From a virus: 42,880 nucleotides of DNA. The DNA lies in the IMG/VR virus record IMGVR_UViG_3300044712_000477, positions 1 through 42,880 of that record, one strand, 5' to 3'. Below are positions 7,156 to 13,315 of the stretch, in pieces (positions within the stretch are counted from its first letter, which is position 1; each line of letters starts with the position of its first letter). The notes beneath the pieces were generated by a model. That model ran no database searches. It saw nothing but the letters and a program-made list of their open reading frames with translations, and was not told the DNA's origin. The position numbers were made by a program, and so were the translations under genes.

Positions 7156-7562
7156 GGCGGCTCCAATCCTTGCAGGCTGTATTCACCGCCCCTGATCTGT
7201 TCAATCGGCGTGATTTTGCCTTGCATGTAGAGCTGGACGGCTTCCTGATCCGTTAGTACCCGCCCGTAGTCGAACTTCAACCCCCTTGCCTCAGCTTCCT
7301 TTTTTGCCAGTTCCAGACTGGATACAATCTGCTTCTCTTCTGGCTTTACCTTATGGTGGTTACCCATGTTGGCGGGAAGGTTGAAGCTGTTTCCAACCAA
7401 CGCCCGTTGCCGCGCCTTGTATTCCTTGGCGCAGTCCCTCACCACCTTACCCTTTCGCATTACCGGCTTGCCGCAAGTGACGCGGCGCTGGAAATTGTCT
7501 TTACGCTCATCCTTTCGCTGCTTCAGTTCCCTTTTGCATACCGGGCAAATACGATCTTCCAT
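7143..7562 (-). CDS. Zinc-ribbon-containing phage protein (139 aa)
   Basis: I start this at the ATG 7560-7562, which has a GGAGGG site 6-8 nt upstream; a longer frame would overlap the winged-helix gene almost completely and has a low-complexity proline-rich start. The 139-residue protein opens with C6-x2-C9 (RICPVCKREL), with C30 and C44 completing a probable zinc site, then a basic region and a C-terminal helix-rich part with DQEAVQLYMQGKITPIEQIRGG. That last segment resembles DNA- or protein-binding tails in phage early proteins. No family assigned. Confidence 0.6.
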   Translation of the reverse strand: MEDRICPVCKRELKQRKDERKDNFQRRVTCGKPVMRKGKVVRDCAKEYKARQRALVGNSFNLPANMGNHHKVKPEEKQIVSSLELAKKEAEARGLKFDYGRVLTDQEAVQLYMQGKITPIEQIRGGEYSLQGLEPPCIF

Positions 7563-7573
7563 GTTTCCCTCCT

Positions 7574-7909
7574 TCAGAATAAAGATAGATTTACTTCCGG
7601 CTTTTCCTTCGCCACACCCCGCACATGGCCCCTGACTACCGTACCCTGCAACCTCGTCACCCCGAGAGCGTCCAGGCGTTTCCGGGCCTCCTTGGGGTTC
7701 AGGAGTTGGTAGATGAACAGCCCACGGGATTCCTGGTGGCACGAGATAGAGAATCCGTTCAGCGGGTCACGGAGTTCTGCTACCGCATCCCGGGAGCCGC
7801 AAACGTGAGCAAGTTGCTGAATGTCTCTGGTGCTGTATTCTCGGCCATCGGATAACAGCGAAAGGACGCGTTGCAGACGGGGCGAGTTTTCAAGTTTGGC
7901 TGCGTTCAT
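7574..7909 (-). CDS. Small winged-helix protein (111 aa)
   Basis: Residues 10-60 look like a winged helix: VLSLLSDGREYSTRDIQQLAH, a turn, then AVAELRDPLNGFSISCHQ and a wing at RGLFIYQLL. Small phage proteins of this shape are thought to be transcription regulators or DNA-end binders. GAGGT lies 3-7 nt before the ATG. The C-terminal 40 residues (RLDALGVTRLQGTVVRG...) are basic and probably disordered. No specific name is justified. Confidence 0.6.
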   Translation of the reverse strand: MNAAKLENSPRLQRVLSLLSDGREYSTRDIQQLAHVCGSRDAVAELRDPLNGFSISCHQESRGLFIYQLLNPKEARKRLDALGVTRLQGTVVRGHVRGVAKEKPEVNLSLF

Positions 7910-7916
7910 GGTTACC

Positions 7917-8117
7917 TCAAATCCTTGACGGCATATGGGCGTTGTTGTAGTAATACTCGCCCTTAATTTCCCTGTCGGGTATCATCTCTATCCCTGTCAA
8001 TTTCAACTCCCTCTCCACACACGGCCCGCAATAGGTGTGCGAGTCCAGACCGGGGATAGGCGAGGGGGTATCGTCTTCACGGACCAGAACTTTACAAACG
8101 CAGCAAATGTGTTTCAT
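7917..8117 (-). CDS. Small treble-clef zinc protein (66 aa)
   Basis: A 66-residue protein with C5/C6-C8 at the N terminus (HICCVCKVLV) and C30-x2-C33 preceded by SHT (DSHTYCGPC), the pattern of small zinc-binding proteins of the 'SHGYCPEC' type. I chose the ATG at 8115-8117 because it overlaps the stop of an upstream 27-codon frame as ATGA. Function unknown. Confidence 0.6.
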   Translation of the reverse strand: MKHICCVCKVLVREDDTPSPIPGLDSHTYCGPCVERELKLTGIEMIPDREIKGEYYYNNAHMPSRI

Positions 8118-8197
8118 TTCCCACCCCACGCCAGCATCCATCTACCCACACCATACGAAGGCCATCTCCTGATAAACCGCTTGTAACGCTTCTTCAT
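8114..8197 (-). CDS. Possible 27-aa basic peptide coupled to the zinc protein
   Basis: An ATG at 8195-8197 opens 27 codons (MKKRYKRFIRRWPSYGVGRW...), strongly basic and aromatic, whose TGA overlaps the ATG of the next gene. A G-rich stretch (GGGGGG) about 7 nt upstream could act as a binding site. It may be a true micro-protein or just a leader that couples translation of the zinc protein. Confidence 0.4.
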   Translation of the reverse strand: MKKRYKRFIRRWPSYGVGRWMLAWGGK

Positions 8198-8209
8198 CGG
8201 GCTACCCCC

Positions 8210-8404
8210 CTACTCTTTATCTACTCCAGATTCCAGCCAGGCCTCGATCTCAGTCCGGAGCCAACCAACGGCATGTAACCCCAATTTTCGACGCTTGGGA
8301 AAGAGACTAGCCTTTTCTAACCGCCAAATAGTAACAGGACTCAACCCCGTTTCCGCTCGCAATTCCTTGACTCTGATAACTTTAGACTCCATTTTTTCCT
8401 TCAT
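8210..8404 (-). CDS. AlpA-type HTH regulator / excisionase-like (64 aa)
   Basis: A 64-residue AlpA/MerR-like helix-turn-helix protein: VIRVKELRAETGLSPVTIWRLEKASLFPKRRKLG contains the recognition helix (TGLSPVTIWRLE) and the wing KRRKL-GLHAVGWLRTEIEAWL. AlpA family proteins activate phage excision genes or act directly as recombination directionality factors. In a phage with a tyrosine integrase at 11.2 kb it is the best candidate for excisionase or its activator. AGGAGG lies 9 nt before the ATG. Confidence 0.78.
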   Translation of the reverse strand: MKEKMESKVIRVKELRAETGLSPVTIWRLEKASLFPKRRKLGLHAVGWLRTEIEAWLESGVDKE

Positions 8405-8418
8405 TTTTTATTCCCTCC

Positions 8419-8817
8419 TCATCGTTTGGTTTGAACCATCGTTGCAAGGACTTCACAGACTGCCGCATGTTTCAGCTTCAAGTCGTCCAGTTCTTTTTCG
8501 AGCGCAGATTGTTTTTTGTGCGGCTGCTCATACCCCCTGTCATGGCAAAGCCAGTAAAGGGGAAGGTCTGACCCGCAAAAATCCATGGCGTCTTTCAGCC
8601 TTTCCCAGGGAAGATTCTTCTTGCCGTTCAGGATCTCCGACCAGTGCGAGGACGAGTAGCCGAGAGCACAGCCGACCTGATCCAGTTCATACCCTGCTGT
8701 CGTGATCATCAGTCGAACGGACGAGACCAGGGAAGGGCATGTTTCAATGATCTGCCAGGGAACTTCCTGTGCGGCCCTTATCGGCATCGGGAGGGGCATT
8801 TGCTTGACGACTTCCAT
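8419..8817 (-). CDS. HTH phage regulator (132 aa), CII/Cro-like
   Basis: Residues about 38-90 carry a lambda-repressor-like helix-turn-helix (LDQVGCALGYSSSHWSEILNGKKNLPWERLKDAMDFCG), followed by a C-terminal heptad-like helix (ALEKELDDLKLKHAAVCEVLA) that could mediate oligomerisation. It is among the first genes of the leftward early operon, where Cro or CII analogues sit. Its 5' leader holds an unusual nested inverted repeat (8833-8867). The specific role is not decidable from sequence. Confidence 0.65.
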   Translation of the reverse strand: MEVVKQMPLPMPIRAAQEVPWQIIETCPSLVSSVRLMITTAGYELDQVGCALGYSSSHWSEILNGKKNLPWERLKDAMDFCGSDLPLYWLCHDRGYEQPHKKQSALEKELDDLKLKHAAVCEVLATMVQTKR

Positions 8818-8832
8818 GCTTTCTGTTCTCCG

Positions 8833-8867
8833 GCGAAGCGTGGCGAAACCGGTTCGCTGTACTTCGC
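8833..8867 (-). promoter_or_regulatory. Nested symmetrical stem-loop in the leader of the HTH gene
   Basis: GCGAAG (8833-8838) pairs with CTTCGC (8862-8867), and inside it GCGAA (8843-8847) pairs with TTCGC (8853-8857). The two stems are separated by a symmetric 4 x 4 internal loop with a 5-nt apical loop. It lies 15-50 nt upstream of the start codon at 8817, so the leader RNA would carry this hairpin. It could be a protein-binding site, an antitermination element or a translational control hairpin. Confidence 0.5.
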
Positions 8868-8889
8868 TCTGGGTCTGAGGTATAAATTT

Positions 8890-9045
8890 TTACAAGTTCT
8901 TACCGGCTCGCTTGCGCAAGGCTTTTTCCCGGTTCTCCTTCGCCAGCCGCTTGATCTCCAGGGACCGGGACAGGGAAGGGGGGTTCAGGATTTGATTCAG
9001 CATCGACTTGATTTCGGCCAGTTCGGCCTTGAGTTCCGCGTCCAT
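8890..9045 (-). CDS. Small charged helical protein (51 aa)
   Basis: A 51-residue frame starting at the ATG 9043-9045: an acidic helix (MDAELKAELAEIKSMLNQIL), a short proline turn and a basic helix (LAKENREKALRKRAG). AAAGGCGG lies upstream, within the end of the ribbon-helix-helix gene, whose stop is 1 nt away. It probably forms a coiled-coil partner of that regulator, but this is inferred only from adjacency. Confidence 0.6.
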   Translation of the reverse strand: MDAELKAELAEIKSMLNQILNPPSLSRSLEIKRLAKENREKALRKRAGKNL

Positions 9046-9046
9046 G

Positions 9047-9193
9047 TCAGGCCGCCTTTAGCCGATCCAGCTCGCGGATAGTAGATTGGCGAATAAAAGC
9101 GGACATGGACAGACCCTGAGATTTCGCCTTGGTCTGAAGTTCCTTTTTAAGGGAATGGGGGAATTTGACTTGGATGAGAATGTCTGTTTTCAT
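9047..9193 (-). CDS. Ribbon-helix-helix DNA-binding protein, first gene of the early operon (48 aa)
   Basis: A 48-residue Arc/CopG-like ribbon-helix-helix protein: the strand TDILIQVKFPHSLK, then helix A (KKELQTKAKSQG) and helix B (LSMSAFIRQSTIRELDRL) with the SMSAFIR turn typical of the fold. It dimerises and binds DNA through the strand in this family. It is the first gene after the leftward promoter at 9261-9289, the position of Cro in lambda, so it may act as the lytic-side switch. An AAGGAT site precedes the ATG. Confidence 0.75.
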   Translation of the reverse strand: MKTDILIQVKFPHSLKKELQTKAKSQGLSMSAFIRQSTIRELDRLKAA

Positions 9194-9259
9194 AATGGTA
9201 TCCTTTACTTTTGCCGCTGTTCATGCTAACAAACTTAAAACGTCATGATTGTTTATGTA

Positions 9260-9284
9260 ATTTGTACATGGAGAGATTACAAAT
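9260..9284. promoter_or_regulatory. Operator-like palindrome over the leftward promoter
   Basis: ATTTGTA (9260-9266) and TACAAAT (9278-9284) form a 25-bp inverted repeat with an 11-bp spacer. It lies between the -10 and -35 of the leftward promoter and ends in the repressor's ATG. This is the expected place for the repressor operator, and binding here would silence the early operon and affect the repressor's own translation start region. Confidence 0.6.
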
Positions 9285-9289
9285 GTCAA
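9261..9289 (-). promoter_or_regulatory. Main leftward early promoter (PL-like)
   Basis: On the minus strand a perfect TTGACA (9284-9289) is followed, 17 bp later, by TACAAA (9261-9266). The -35 overlaps the start codon of the divergent repressor gene. Transcription would start near 9255 and read first into the ribbon-helix-helix gene. It is the best sigma70-type promoter seen in the window. Confidence 0.78.
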
Positions 9290-9633
9290 GAAAAATATTC
9301 AAAACGAAAGATAATTTTGCAAAAATAATTCAACGGGCGAAAATGTGCCACGAAATTCAGACAGATACGAAATTTGCCGAATTTCTGGGAGTGACGAGAC
9401 AGAACTTGTCCGAGTGGAAAAGAAACGGGAGTTTGAAATTAATTGAGGCGGTCAGGGAAAAATGTAACCCTGATAAAGTCGAGTGGATTTTAATCGGAGA
9501 CAAGGAAGCGGCAGAGGATCACACCGATGAAGGCAGACGCGCCGCCGCTTTCTTTGATGGAATAGAGGATGAGGCTACGCGGCTGCGTCTGTACGCTGCT
9601 CTGCTTGATGCGTATAAGTCGCTTTCAGATTGA
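9283..9633 (+). CDS. CI-like phage repressor without protease domain (116 aa)
   Basis: Residues 8-70 match the phage CI helix-turn-helix domain: FAKIIQRAKMCHEIQTDTKFAEFLGVTRQNLSEWKRNGSL, then LIEAVREKCNPDKVEWILIGD. At 116 residues it has only a short C-terminal helix and no LexA-like S24 peptidase domain, so induction must work by a route other than RecA-stimulated self-cleavage. I chose the ATG at 9283 because ATGGAGAG precedes it; frames starting further upstream use TTG or ATG without a site. It is divergent from the early operon and overlaps its promoter. Confidence 0.75.
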   Translation: MSRKIFKTKDNFAKIIQRAKMCHEIQTDTKFAEFLGVTRQNLSEWKRNGSLKLIEAVREKCNPDKVEWILIGDKEAAEDHTDEGRRAAAFFDGIEDEATRLRLYAALLDAYKSLSD

Positions 9634-9796
9634 ACCCGCGAACAATCTGTTCAATAGGCGCTTGCGGTTCCAGGATTAAAAAAATAGTGGTCAGGGTCAC
9701 AGCAGGAGATTTGTTTTCGAGGATGGTGCTTTTGATCTTTCTCAGTTTCACCATTGCATCACAGTCACAGTTGGGGGCCGGGTCGTTTGATTGCAT
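9575..9796 (-). CDS. Small unknown protein convergent with the repressor (73 aa)
   Basis: A 73-residue frame from the ATG 9794-9796, which has a strong AAAGGAGAG site 8 nt upstream. It has a CDCD motif near the N terminus and a hydrophobic central stretch (AVTLTTIFLILE). Its last 59 nt overlap the 3' end of the repressor gene on the opposite strand, so its transcript would be antisense to the repressor tail. It may tune repressor expression or simply be a compact unrelated gene. Confidence 0.5.
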   Translation of the reverse strand: MQSNDPAPNCDCDAMVKLRKIKSTILENKSPAVTLTTIFLILEPQAPIEQIVRGFNLKATYTHQAEQRTDAAA

Positions 9797-10005
9797 TTCC
9801 GTTCTCTCCTTTTTTGGTGGTGATAGCATCGTCATGTAATGGGACATACATACCTTTATTTTTTAGCGCGACAATAATTTTAATGTTTTCAAAATCTATT
9901 TAATGACGTTTAATCTTTTGCAATAAATATCCAACCATGTTGTGATAGCCTACAATCATATTGATATATTTTGACTTATCGGCAAAACGGCCTTAACAAG
10001 AGGGC

Positions 10006-10341
10006 ATGGGCATTGATAGGATTGGTACTCGCATATATCAGGTACGGAAGCGTCTTCGGCTGAACCAGGCCGCATTCGGGAAACTGTTGGGATTAAGCGG
10101 AAACGCCATATCCAGTTATGAGACATCGGATGCTCTCCCCGTCCTCGCTACACTGGTCAAAATTGCCGAGACCGGCAACGTGACAATCGGGTGGTTAACT
10201 ATGGGCGAAGAACAGGAGCCAAAATTAACAAGCGAAGAACTATTGTTGCTATCCATTTTTCGACAGGCTGAAAAAGACGACAAGGATAAGATTATCCAGG
10301 TCGCGGAAATCCTGTCAAAGAAGAATAATGCAGCGAAGTGA
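10006..10341 (+). CDS. XRE-family HTH regulator (111 aa)
   Basis: Residues 5-60 are a clear HTH_3/XRE domain (GTRIYQVRKRLRLNQAAFGKLLGLSGNAISSYE, then TLVKIAETGNVTIGWLTMGE). The C terminus is a short helical segment (EELLLLSIFRQAEKDDKDKIIQVAEIL). It reads in the same direction as the CI-like repressor, 370 nt downstream, and is preceded by an AT-rich 200-nt gap. An AGAGGG run lies unusually close (2 nt) to the ATG, so the true start is not certain. It may be a second lysogeny regulator. Confidence 0.75.
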   Translation: MGIDRIGTRIYQVRKRLRLNQAAFGKLLGLSGNAISSYETSDALPVLATLVKIAETGNVTIGWLTMGEEQEPKLTSEELLLLSIFRQAEKDDKDKIIQVAEILSKKNNAAK

Positions 10342-10368
10342 CAGAATACGTCATTTTTCGAGGAAACC

Positions 10369-10677
10369 ATGAAAAAAACACTTCTAATAGTTTTGCTCAT
10401 CCTGGCCGGCTGCGCGTCGCAGAGTAATTACACCTGGTACCGGGACGGAGCCACAAAAGCCGACATCGAGCGGGACTTTTCGGCCTGTCGCTACGATATG
10501 ACGAAATACGGTCATGTCGATTCGAACGGCCACGCCGGACGCGCCACTGTCGAGGAATACTACCGGAAAAACGAAGTCTGGCGCGAATGTCTGACATCGA
10601 AAGGGTATACCTATATCCCCCTCGATGAGGCAATGCAGCGCCGCGATCTGCGAGCACAGAACCAGCATGGAAAATGA
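10369..10677 (+). CDS. Lipoprotein, probable lysogenic-conversion cargo (102 aa)
   Basis: A type II signal sequence (MKKTLLIVLLILAGC, lipobox LAGC with Cys15) predicts a lipid-anchored periplasmic or outer-membrane protein. The mature part is soluble and has two Cys (C41, C75), which may pair. A GAGGAA site precedes the ATG. It lies between the regulator and integrase genes, the usual place for morons expressed by the prophage, for instance surface-modifying or superinfection-exclusion proteins. No family recognised. Confidence 0.68.
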   Translation: MKKTLLIVLLILAGCASQSNYTWYRDGATKADIERDFSACRYDMTKYGHVDSNGHAGRATVEEYYRKNEVWRECLTSKGYTYIPLDEAMQRRDLRAQNQHGK

Positions 10678-11188
10678 TCTCGCCCTCGCCACGGTTCAGT
10701 ATTTGGTCGCGGTTTCGTTCCTGCAGTCGCGCTCCTGGGCATACGCGCCAGCCGTCGAGGTTGCCCGGCAGGCGGCGCGATATGATGAGCTGATCATCGG
10801 CAGTTCGCTGATCCATTGCGCCCTGTTTGGCCGGTCCAGAGATGAGGCCGCCCGCGCTCATTCGGTCCTCAGATACGTTCAAAAGTTCCGTGGTACTCAG
10901 GTTTATGCCGGCGGCCAGATGGTGCAGAACATTCACACGGTAACGAGGATACTGCAATGCTACCTCAATTCGTGCGCCTGCTCCGATCCTGCCGCATACT
11001 GCAGTTTTGTTTTTCAGGGTTACATTATCCCTTGCCGCCAGCTCGACCAGGGCTGGATCATTTTCGATAGCCGTATCCCGGCCACGCCTGCCGCTCAGGT
11101 TGAAGCCGCCGCCGTTCGCCGTGGCGTCAACTGGTGCCCAGTATTCCAGGTGCAGAATGTCCATCAGATTACATCCCACGAAAAATAG
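10667..11188 (+). CDS. Protein of unknown function between lipoprotein and integrase (173 aa)
   Basis: I start this at the ATG 10667, which overlaps the end of the lipoprotein gene; it also overlaps the integrase start by 32 nt. The 173-residue protein has helical amphipathic segments (AVEVARQAARYDELIIG, VLRYVQKFRGTQVYAGGQMVQNI) and a Cys-rich middle (CYLNSCACSDPAAYC). Third codon positions are strongly G/C, as in neighbouring genes, which supports coding on this strand; a long frame on the opposite strand is a shadow. No function can be assigned. Confidence 0.55.
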   Translation: MENDLALATVQYLVAVSFLQSRSWAYAPAVEVARQAARYDELIIGSSLIHCALFGRSRDEAARAHSVLRYVQKFRGTQVYAGGQMVQNIHTVTRILQCYLNSCACSDPAAYCSFVFQGYIIPCRQLDQGWIIFDSRIPATPAAQVEAAAVRRGVNWCPVFQVQNVHQITSHEK

Positions 11189-12224
11189 ACACCTCCCACC
11201 TGAATACATCGGGCCGAAGTGGTGGTATGTCACCTATTACCCTGAAGGGAAGAAGGGCGGCCAGGTGACGGACAGTTTTTACGGCACCAGGGAGGAAGCA
11301 CGATCCTATGACCTCGAACAGCGCCGCGCCTTCCGCAAAAACCCTATTGCTGCCTCAAGCCAATTCAATTCCCTGCTGCCCGATTTTGTGGCCTCATACC
11401 GCCTTGACCATTTGCCGCAAGGGGTAGAGCGCACCATGCGGTCCCTGGACATCCTGAGCCGGTTTTTTGGCAGGCACAACATAACCTCGATAACTCCAGG
11501 GATGGTAGAGGAATACAAACGCCTGCGCCTGGAAGAGGGTGTCAAACCGGTCACGGTCAATAAAGAACTGTGCGCCCTGTCCACGCTACTGAAATGGGCC
11601 GCTGAGAACGATTACTGTGAGCCGCCAGCCAGAGTAAAAAAGTTCCCCGGCAAGGTTACGAAATCCCCGGTTCCAGTTGTACCGCCTGGCAATGATTTCG
11701 AACGGATCATCGAGCACATGGACCCGCGCACCCGTGGTCTAGCCATGCTGATGTTTTACTGTGGGCTCCGGAGAAATGAAGCTCTACACCTTCAGGCTGA
11801 AGATGTATTGCTCGAGCGGCGCTTGCTGATCGTGAGAGGGAAGGGGAACAAGCAACGGATTGTCCCGCTTCAGCACCCGGAGTTGATCGAGGAACTGAAA
11901 AAGAAACTGGAGGAAGTTAAAAGCGGAGTGCTGTGGATATCGCCATACACCGGGGAATCATACAAGGACATTCGGGACGGCATGAAGGCCGCGGCAAAAC
12001 GAGCAGGGGTTGGTGGTCGCGTTTACAATCACCTACTACGTCACGGATTCGGGACCACGGCCACGGAAAGCGGTATATCCCTGCGCAGCGTTCAAGAGCT
12101 TATGGGACACTCGACCAGCCAAGTCACGGAACTCTACACCCACATTGCCGCAGCGCACCTGACGAGAGAGATGAAAAAGTTTAAGCCCGTAACAAATAAA
12201 GACGATGATAAACCGGCTGAATAA
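11157..12224 (+). CDS. int: Tyrosine recombinase, phage integrase (355 aa)
   Basis: A site-specific tyrosine integrase. The N-terminal arm/core-binding part (about 65-165) precedes the catalytic domain with all six expected residues visible: R205 (CGLRRNEAL), K229 (RGKGNKQRIVPL), H292 and R295 (NHLLRHGFG), H318 (LMGHST) and nucleophile Y327 (LYTHI). I chose the ATG at 11157 (AGGT upstream) because the longer frame has an unconserved basic start that overlaps the preceding gene. It lies 128 nt upstream of a tRNA-Leu gene, the likely attachment region. Confidence 0.92.
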   Translation: MSIRLHPTKNRHLPPEYIGPKWWYVTYYPEGKKGGQVTDSFYGTREEARSYDLEQRRAFRKNPIAASSQFNSLLPDFVASYRLDHLPQGVERTMRSLDILSRFFGRHNITSITPGMVEEYKRLRLEEGVKPVTVNKELCALSTLLKWAAENDYCEPPARVKKFPGKVTKSPVPVVPPGNDFERIIEHMDPRTRGLAMLMFYCGLRRNEALHLQAEDVLLERRLLIVRGKGNKQRIVPLQHPELIEELKKKLEEVKSGVLWISPYTGESYKDIRDGMKAAAKRAGVGGRVYNHLLRHGFGTTATESGISLRSVQELMGHSTSQVTELYTHIAAAHLTREMKKFKPVTNKDDDKPAE

Positions 12225-12320
12225 GCGTGCTCGCCACCACCACGAAGGGGCTTAAAATCCCACCTGTGTTTCTTGATAGTTAATTATACTGATAACTTGC
12301 GACCCTGAAATACAGAAAAG

Positions 12321-12340
12321 TTCAATACAATTCAATACCA
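12321..12340 (+). repeat. Tandem 10-bp repeat just upstream of the tRNA gene
   Basis: Two copies of TTCAATACaA (12321-12330 and 12331-12340) differ at one base and are spaced exactly one helical turn, ending 12 nt before the tRNA. They could be integrase arm-type sites of attP or part of the tRNA promoter. Confidence 0.5.
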
Positions 12341-12352
12341 TTATCTATTTGT

Positions 12353-12439
12353 GCCGAAGTGGCGAAATTGGTAGACGCACGAGACTCAAAATCTCGCGGG
12401 GGCAACCTCATGCCGGTTCGATTCCGGCCTTCGGTACCA
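12353..12439 (+). tRNA. tRNA-Leu (anticodon CAA), CCA encoded
   Basis: A full cloverleaf can be drawn. The acceptor stem GCCGAAG (12353-12359) pairs with CTTCGGT (12429-12435), with a G1:U72 wobble in place of the usual G1:C72. The anticodon stem CGAGA/TCTCG encloses the loop CTCAAAA with anticodon CAA at 12387-12389. A long class II variable arm (12397-12411) and the T arm GCCGG-TTCGATT-CCGGC follow. Discriminator A and CCA are encoded. It closely resembles bacterial tRNA-Leu and reads UUG codons. It is either a phage-carried tRNA or the attP locus that rebuilds a host tRNA on integration. Confidence 0.95.
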
Positions 12440-12455
12440 CAATTAACGCTGAATA

Positions 12456-12488
12456 CCCATAAGCCCTTTATTCGTGCGGGTTTGTGGG
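12456..12488 (+). terminator. Imperfect hairpin after the tRNA
   Basis: CCCATAAGCCC (12456-12466) can pair with GGGTTTGTGGG (12478-12488) with two G-U wobbles. There is no T-run, so it is a poor intrinsic terminator; it may mark the 3' end of the tRNA transcript or separate the plus-strand lysogeny block from convergent late genes. Confidence 0.35.
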
Positions 12489-12550
12489 CCTGAGCGCCGT
12501 ATTTCGTTTCTGAGCCATTTTTCAGGGACGGGCAAGGGTAAGGTATACCC

Positions 12551-12679
12551 CTACTTTTCCTCTTTCCCCTTTTTCACCGGCAAATCCCCCTCCCACTGAT
12601 AATTCACCGCACCGCCATCCTTTTTCAGGTCAACAGTGATGTGTTTCATCAACCAGGATATGAGGGCGCGGAGGTTCAT
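12551..12679 (-). CDS. Last late-operon small protein (42 aa)
   Basis: A 42-residue frame from the ATG 12677-12679 with an AAAGGAAA site upstream: MNLRALISWLMKHITVDLKK, then a strand-like part and a Lys/Glu-rich tail. It is soluble or weakly amphipathic and has no known relatives that I can name. It would be the most distal gene of the leftward late operon, next to the attachment region. Confidence 0.45.
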   Translation of the reverse strand: MNLRALISWLMKHITVDLKKDGGAVNYQWEGDLPVKKGKEEK

Positions 12680-12892
12680 TACTTTTCCTTTGTCCGTGGG
12701 TTCAGCGGTTCTCCACTGAGAGGCCGCTAAAAGGGGTTCGATTCGCGCCGTTACATAATACGGTTACTGGGCCGTTCACCTGTGCGCCTCAGTGCATTAC
12801 CTGCGTTTTCACGCCCCACGGGTTAATGTTCTTTGCCCTTGCCTCGTCGGCCCACGGGTCGGGCGGCCCGTGATTTCAGCGCCGTACTTCGC
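12680..12892. other. Non-coding 213-bp stretch with hairpins
   Basis: I see no convincing gene on either strand. It holds a GC-rich inverted repeat (CACGGG near 12852 with CCCGTG near 12867), another imperfect one near 12693-12717 (AGCGG ... CCGCT) and three copies of CACGGGT or its complement. It lies between the lipoprotein gene and the last small late gene, so it may hold late-transcript processing or termination signals. Confidence 0.4.
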
Positions 12893-13123
12893 CTATTTCC
12901 CCACCAACGCATCAATCGCCCCTGCCGCGCCACCTGTCAATGCCCCTGCCAGTGTTTGGGCCGGGATGGTGACGGAGGGGGTGACGGGAACATTCTTATT
13001 AGCATTGATGTTGATTGCCAGTGACGATGTTGGAGCTGCACCGACGGGGAGGTTGACGGTACAGTTGACGGTTGTACAACCGCACAAGCTAATTGCCAGT
13101 GCCAGCAGTATTATTGTTCGCAT
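12893..13123 (-). CDS. Small lipoprotein, possible outer spanin (76 aa)
   Basis: Residues 1-16 form a lipoprotein signal (MRTIILLALAISLCGC, Cys16). The mature 60 residues are low in charge and rich in Val, Thr, Ala, Pro and Gly. It follows the two-span membrane protein, overlapping its gene by 35 nt, in a region containing the endolysin, so a spanin (Rz1-type) role is possible though it is less proline-rich than classical Rz1. AAGGAG lies 7 nt before the ATG. Confidence 0.6.
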   Translation of the reverse strand: MRTIILLALAISLCGCTTVNCTVNLPVGAAPTSSLAININANKNVPVTPSVTIPAQTLAGALTGGAAGAIDALVGK

Positions 13124-13268
13124 TTTGTGCTCCTTTAGTGCCGCCCACCATCAGCCCCAATAGCCCACCGATACAGATTTTCAAAATGTCGGCATTCCCT
13201 GTTGGCATGGGTATAAAAAGTAACAGGATGATGGTTACGGCGAGACAAACCGCATAGATATAGTTCAT
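13089..13268 (-). CDS. Two-span holin-like membrane protein (59 aa)
   Basis: Hydrophobic segments at residues 3-20 (IYAVCLAVTIILLLFIPM) and about 28-44 (ILKICIGGLLGLMVGG) are joined by a short loop, and a polar tail rich in Asn follows. Size and layout fit a class II holin, and the endolysin encoded 3 kb upstream lacks a signal peptide, so the phage needs one. I placed the start at the ATG 13266-13268 with AAGGAT upstream rather than the longer frame. The assignment is by topology only. Confidence 0.55.
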   Translation of the reverse strand: MNYIYAVCLAVTIILLLFIPMPTGNADILKICIGGLLGLMVGGTKGAQNANNNTAGTGN

Positions 13269-13315
13269 GGGTAATCCTTTGCGGGGCGGTTGCCCGCCCC
13301 TGTCGAGGATGATGT

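Noticed and set aside
10397-11233. A 278-codon minus-strand frame opposite the lipoprotein and cargo genes
   Set aside because: Plus-strand frames have better starts, a lipobox and G/C-rich third positions; the minus frame has no convincing start or domain.
12690-12745. A possible tRNA remnant (GGGTTCGATT-like T loop)
   Set aside because: The T stem does not pair and no acceptor or anticodon stem can be drawn.
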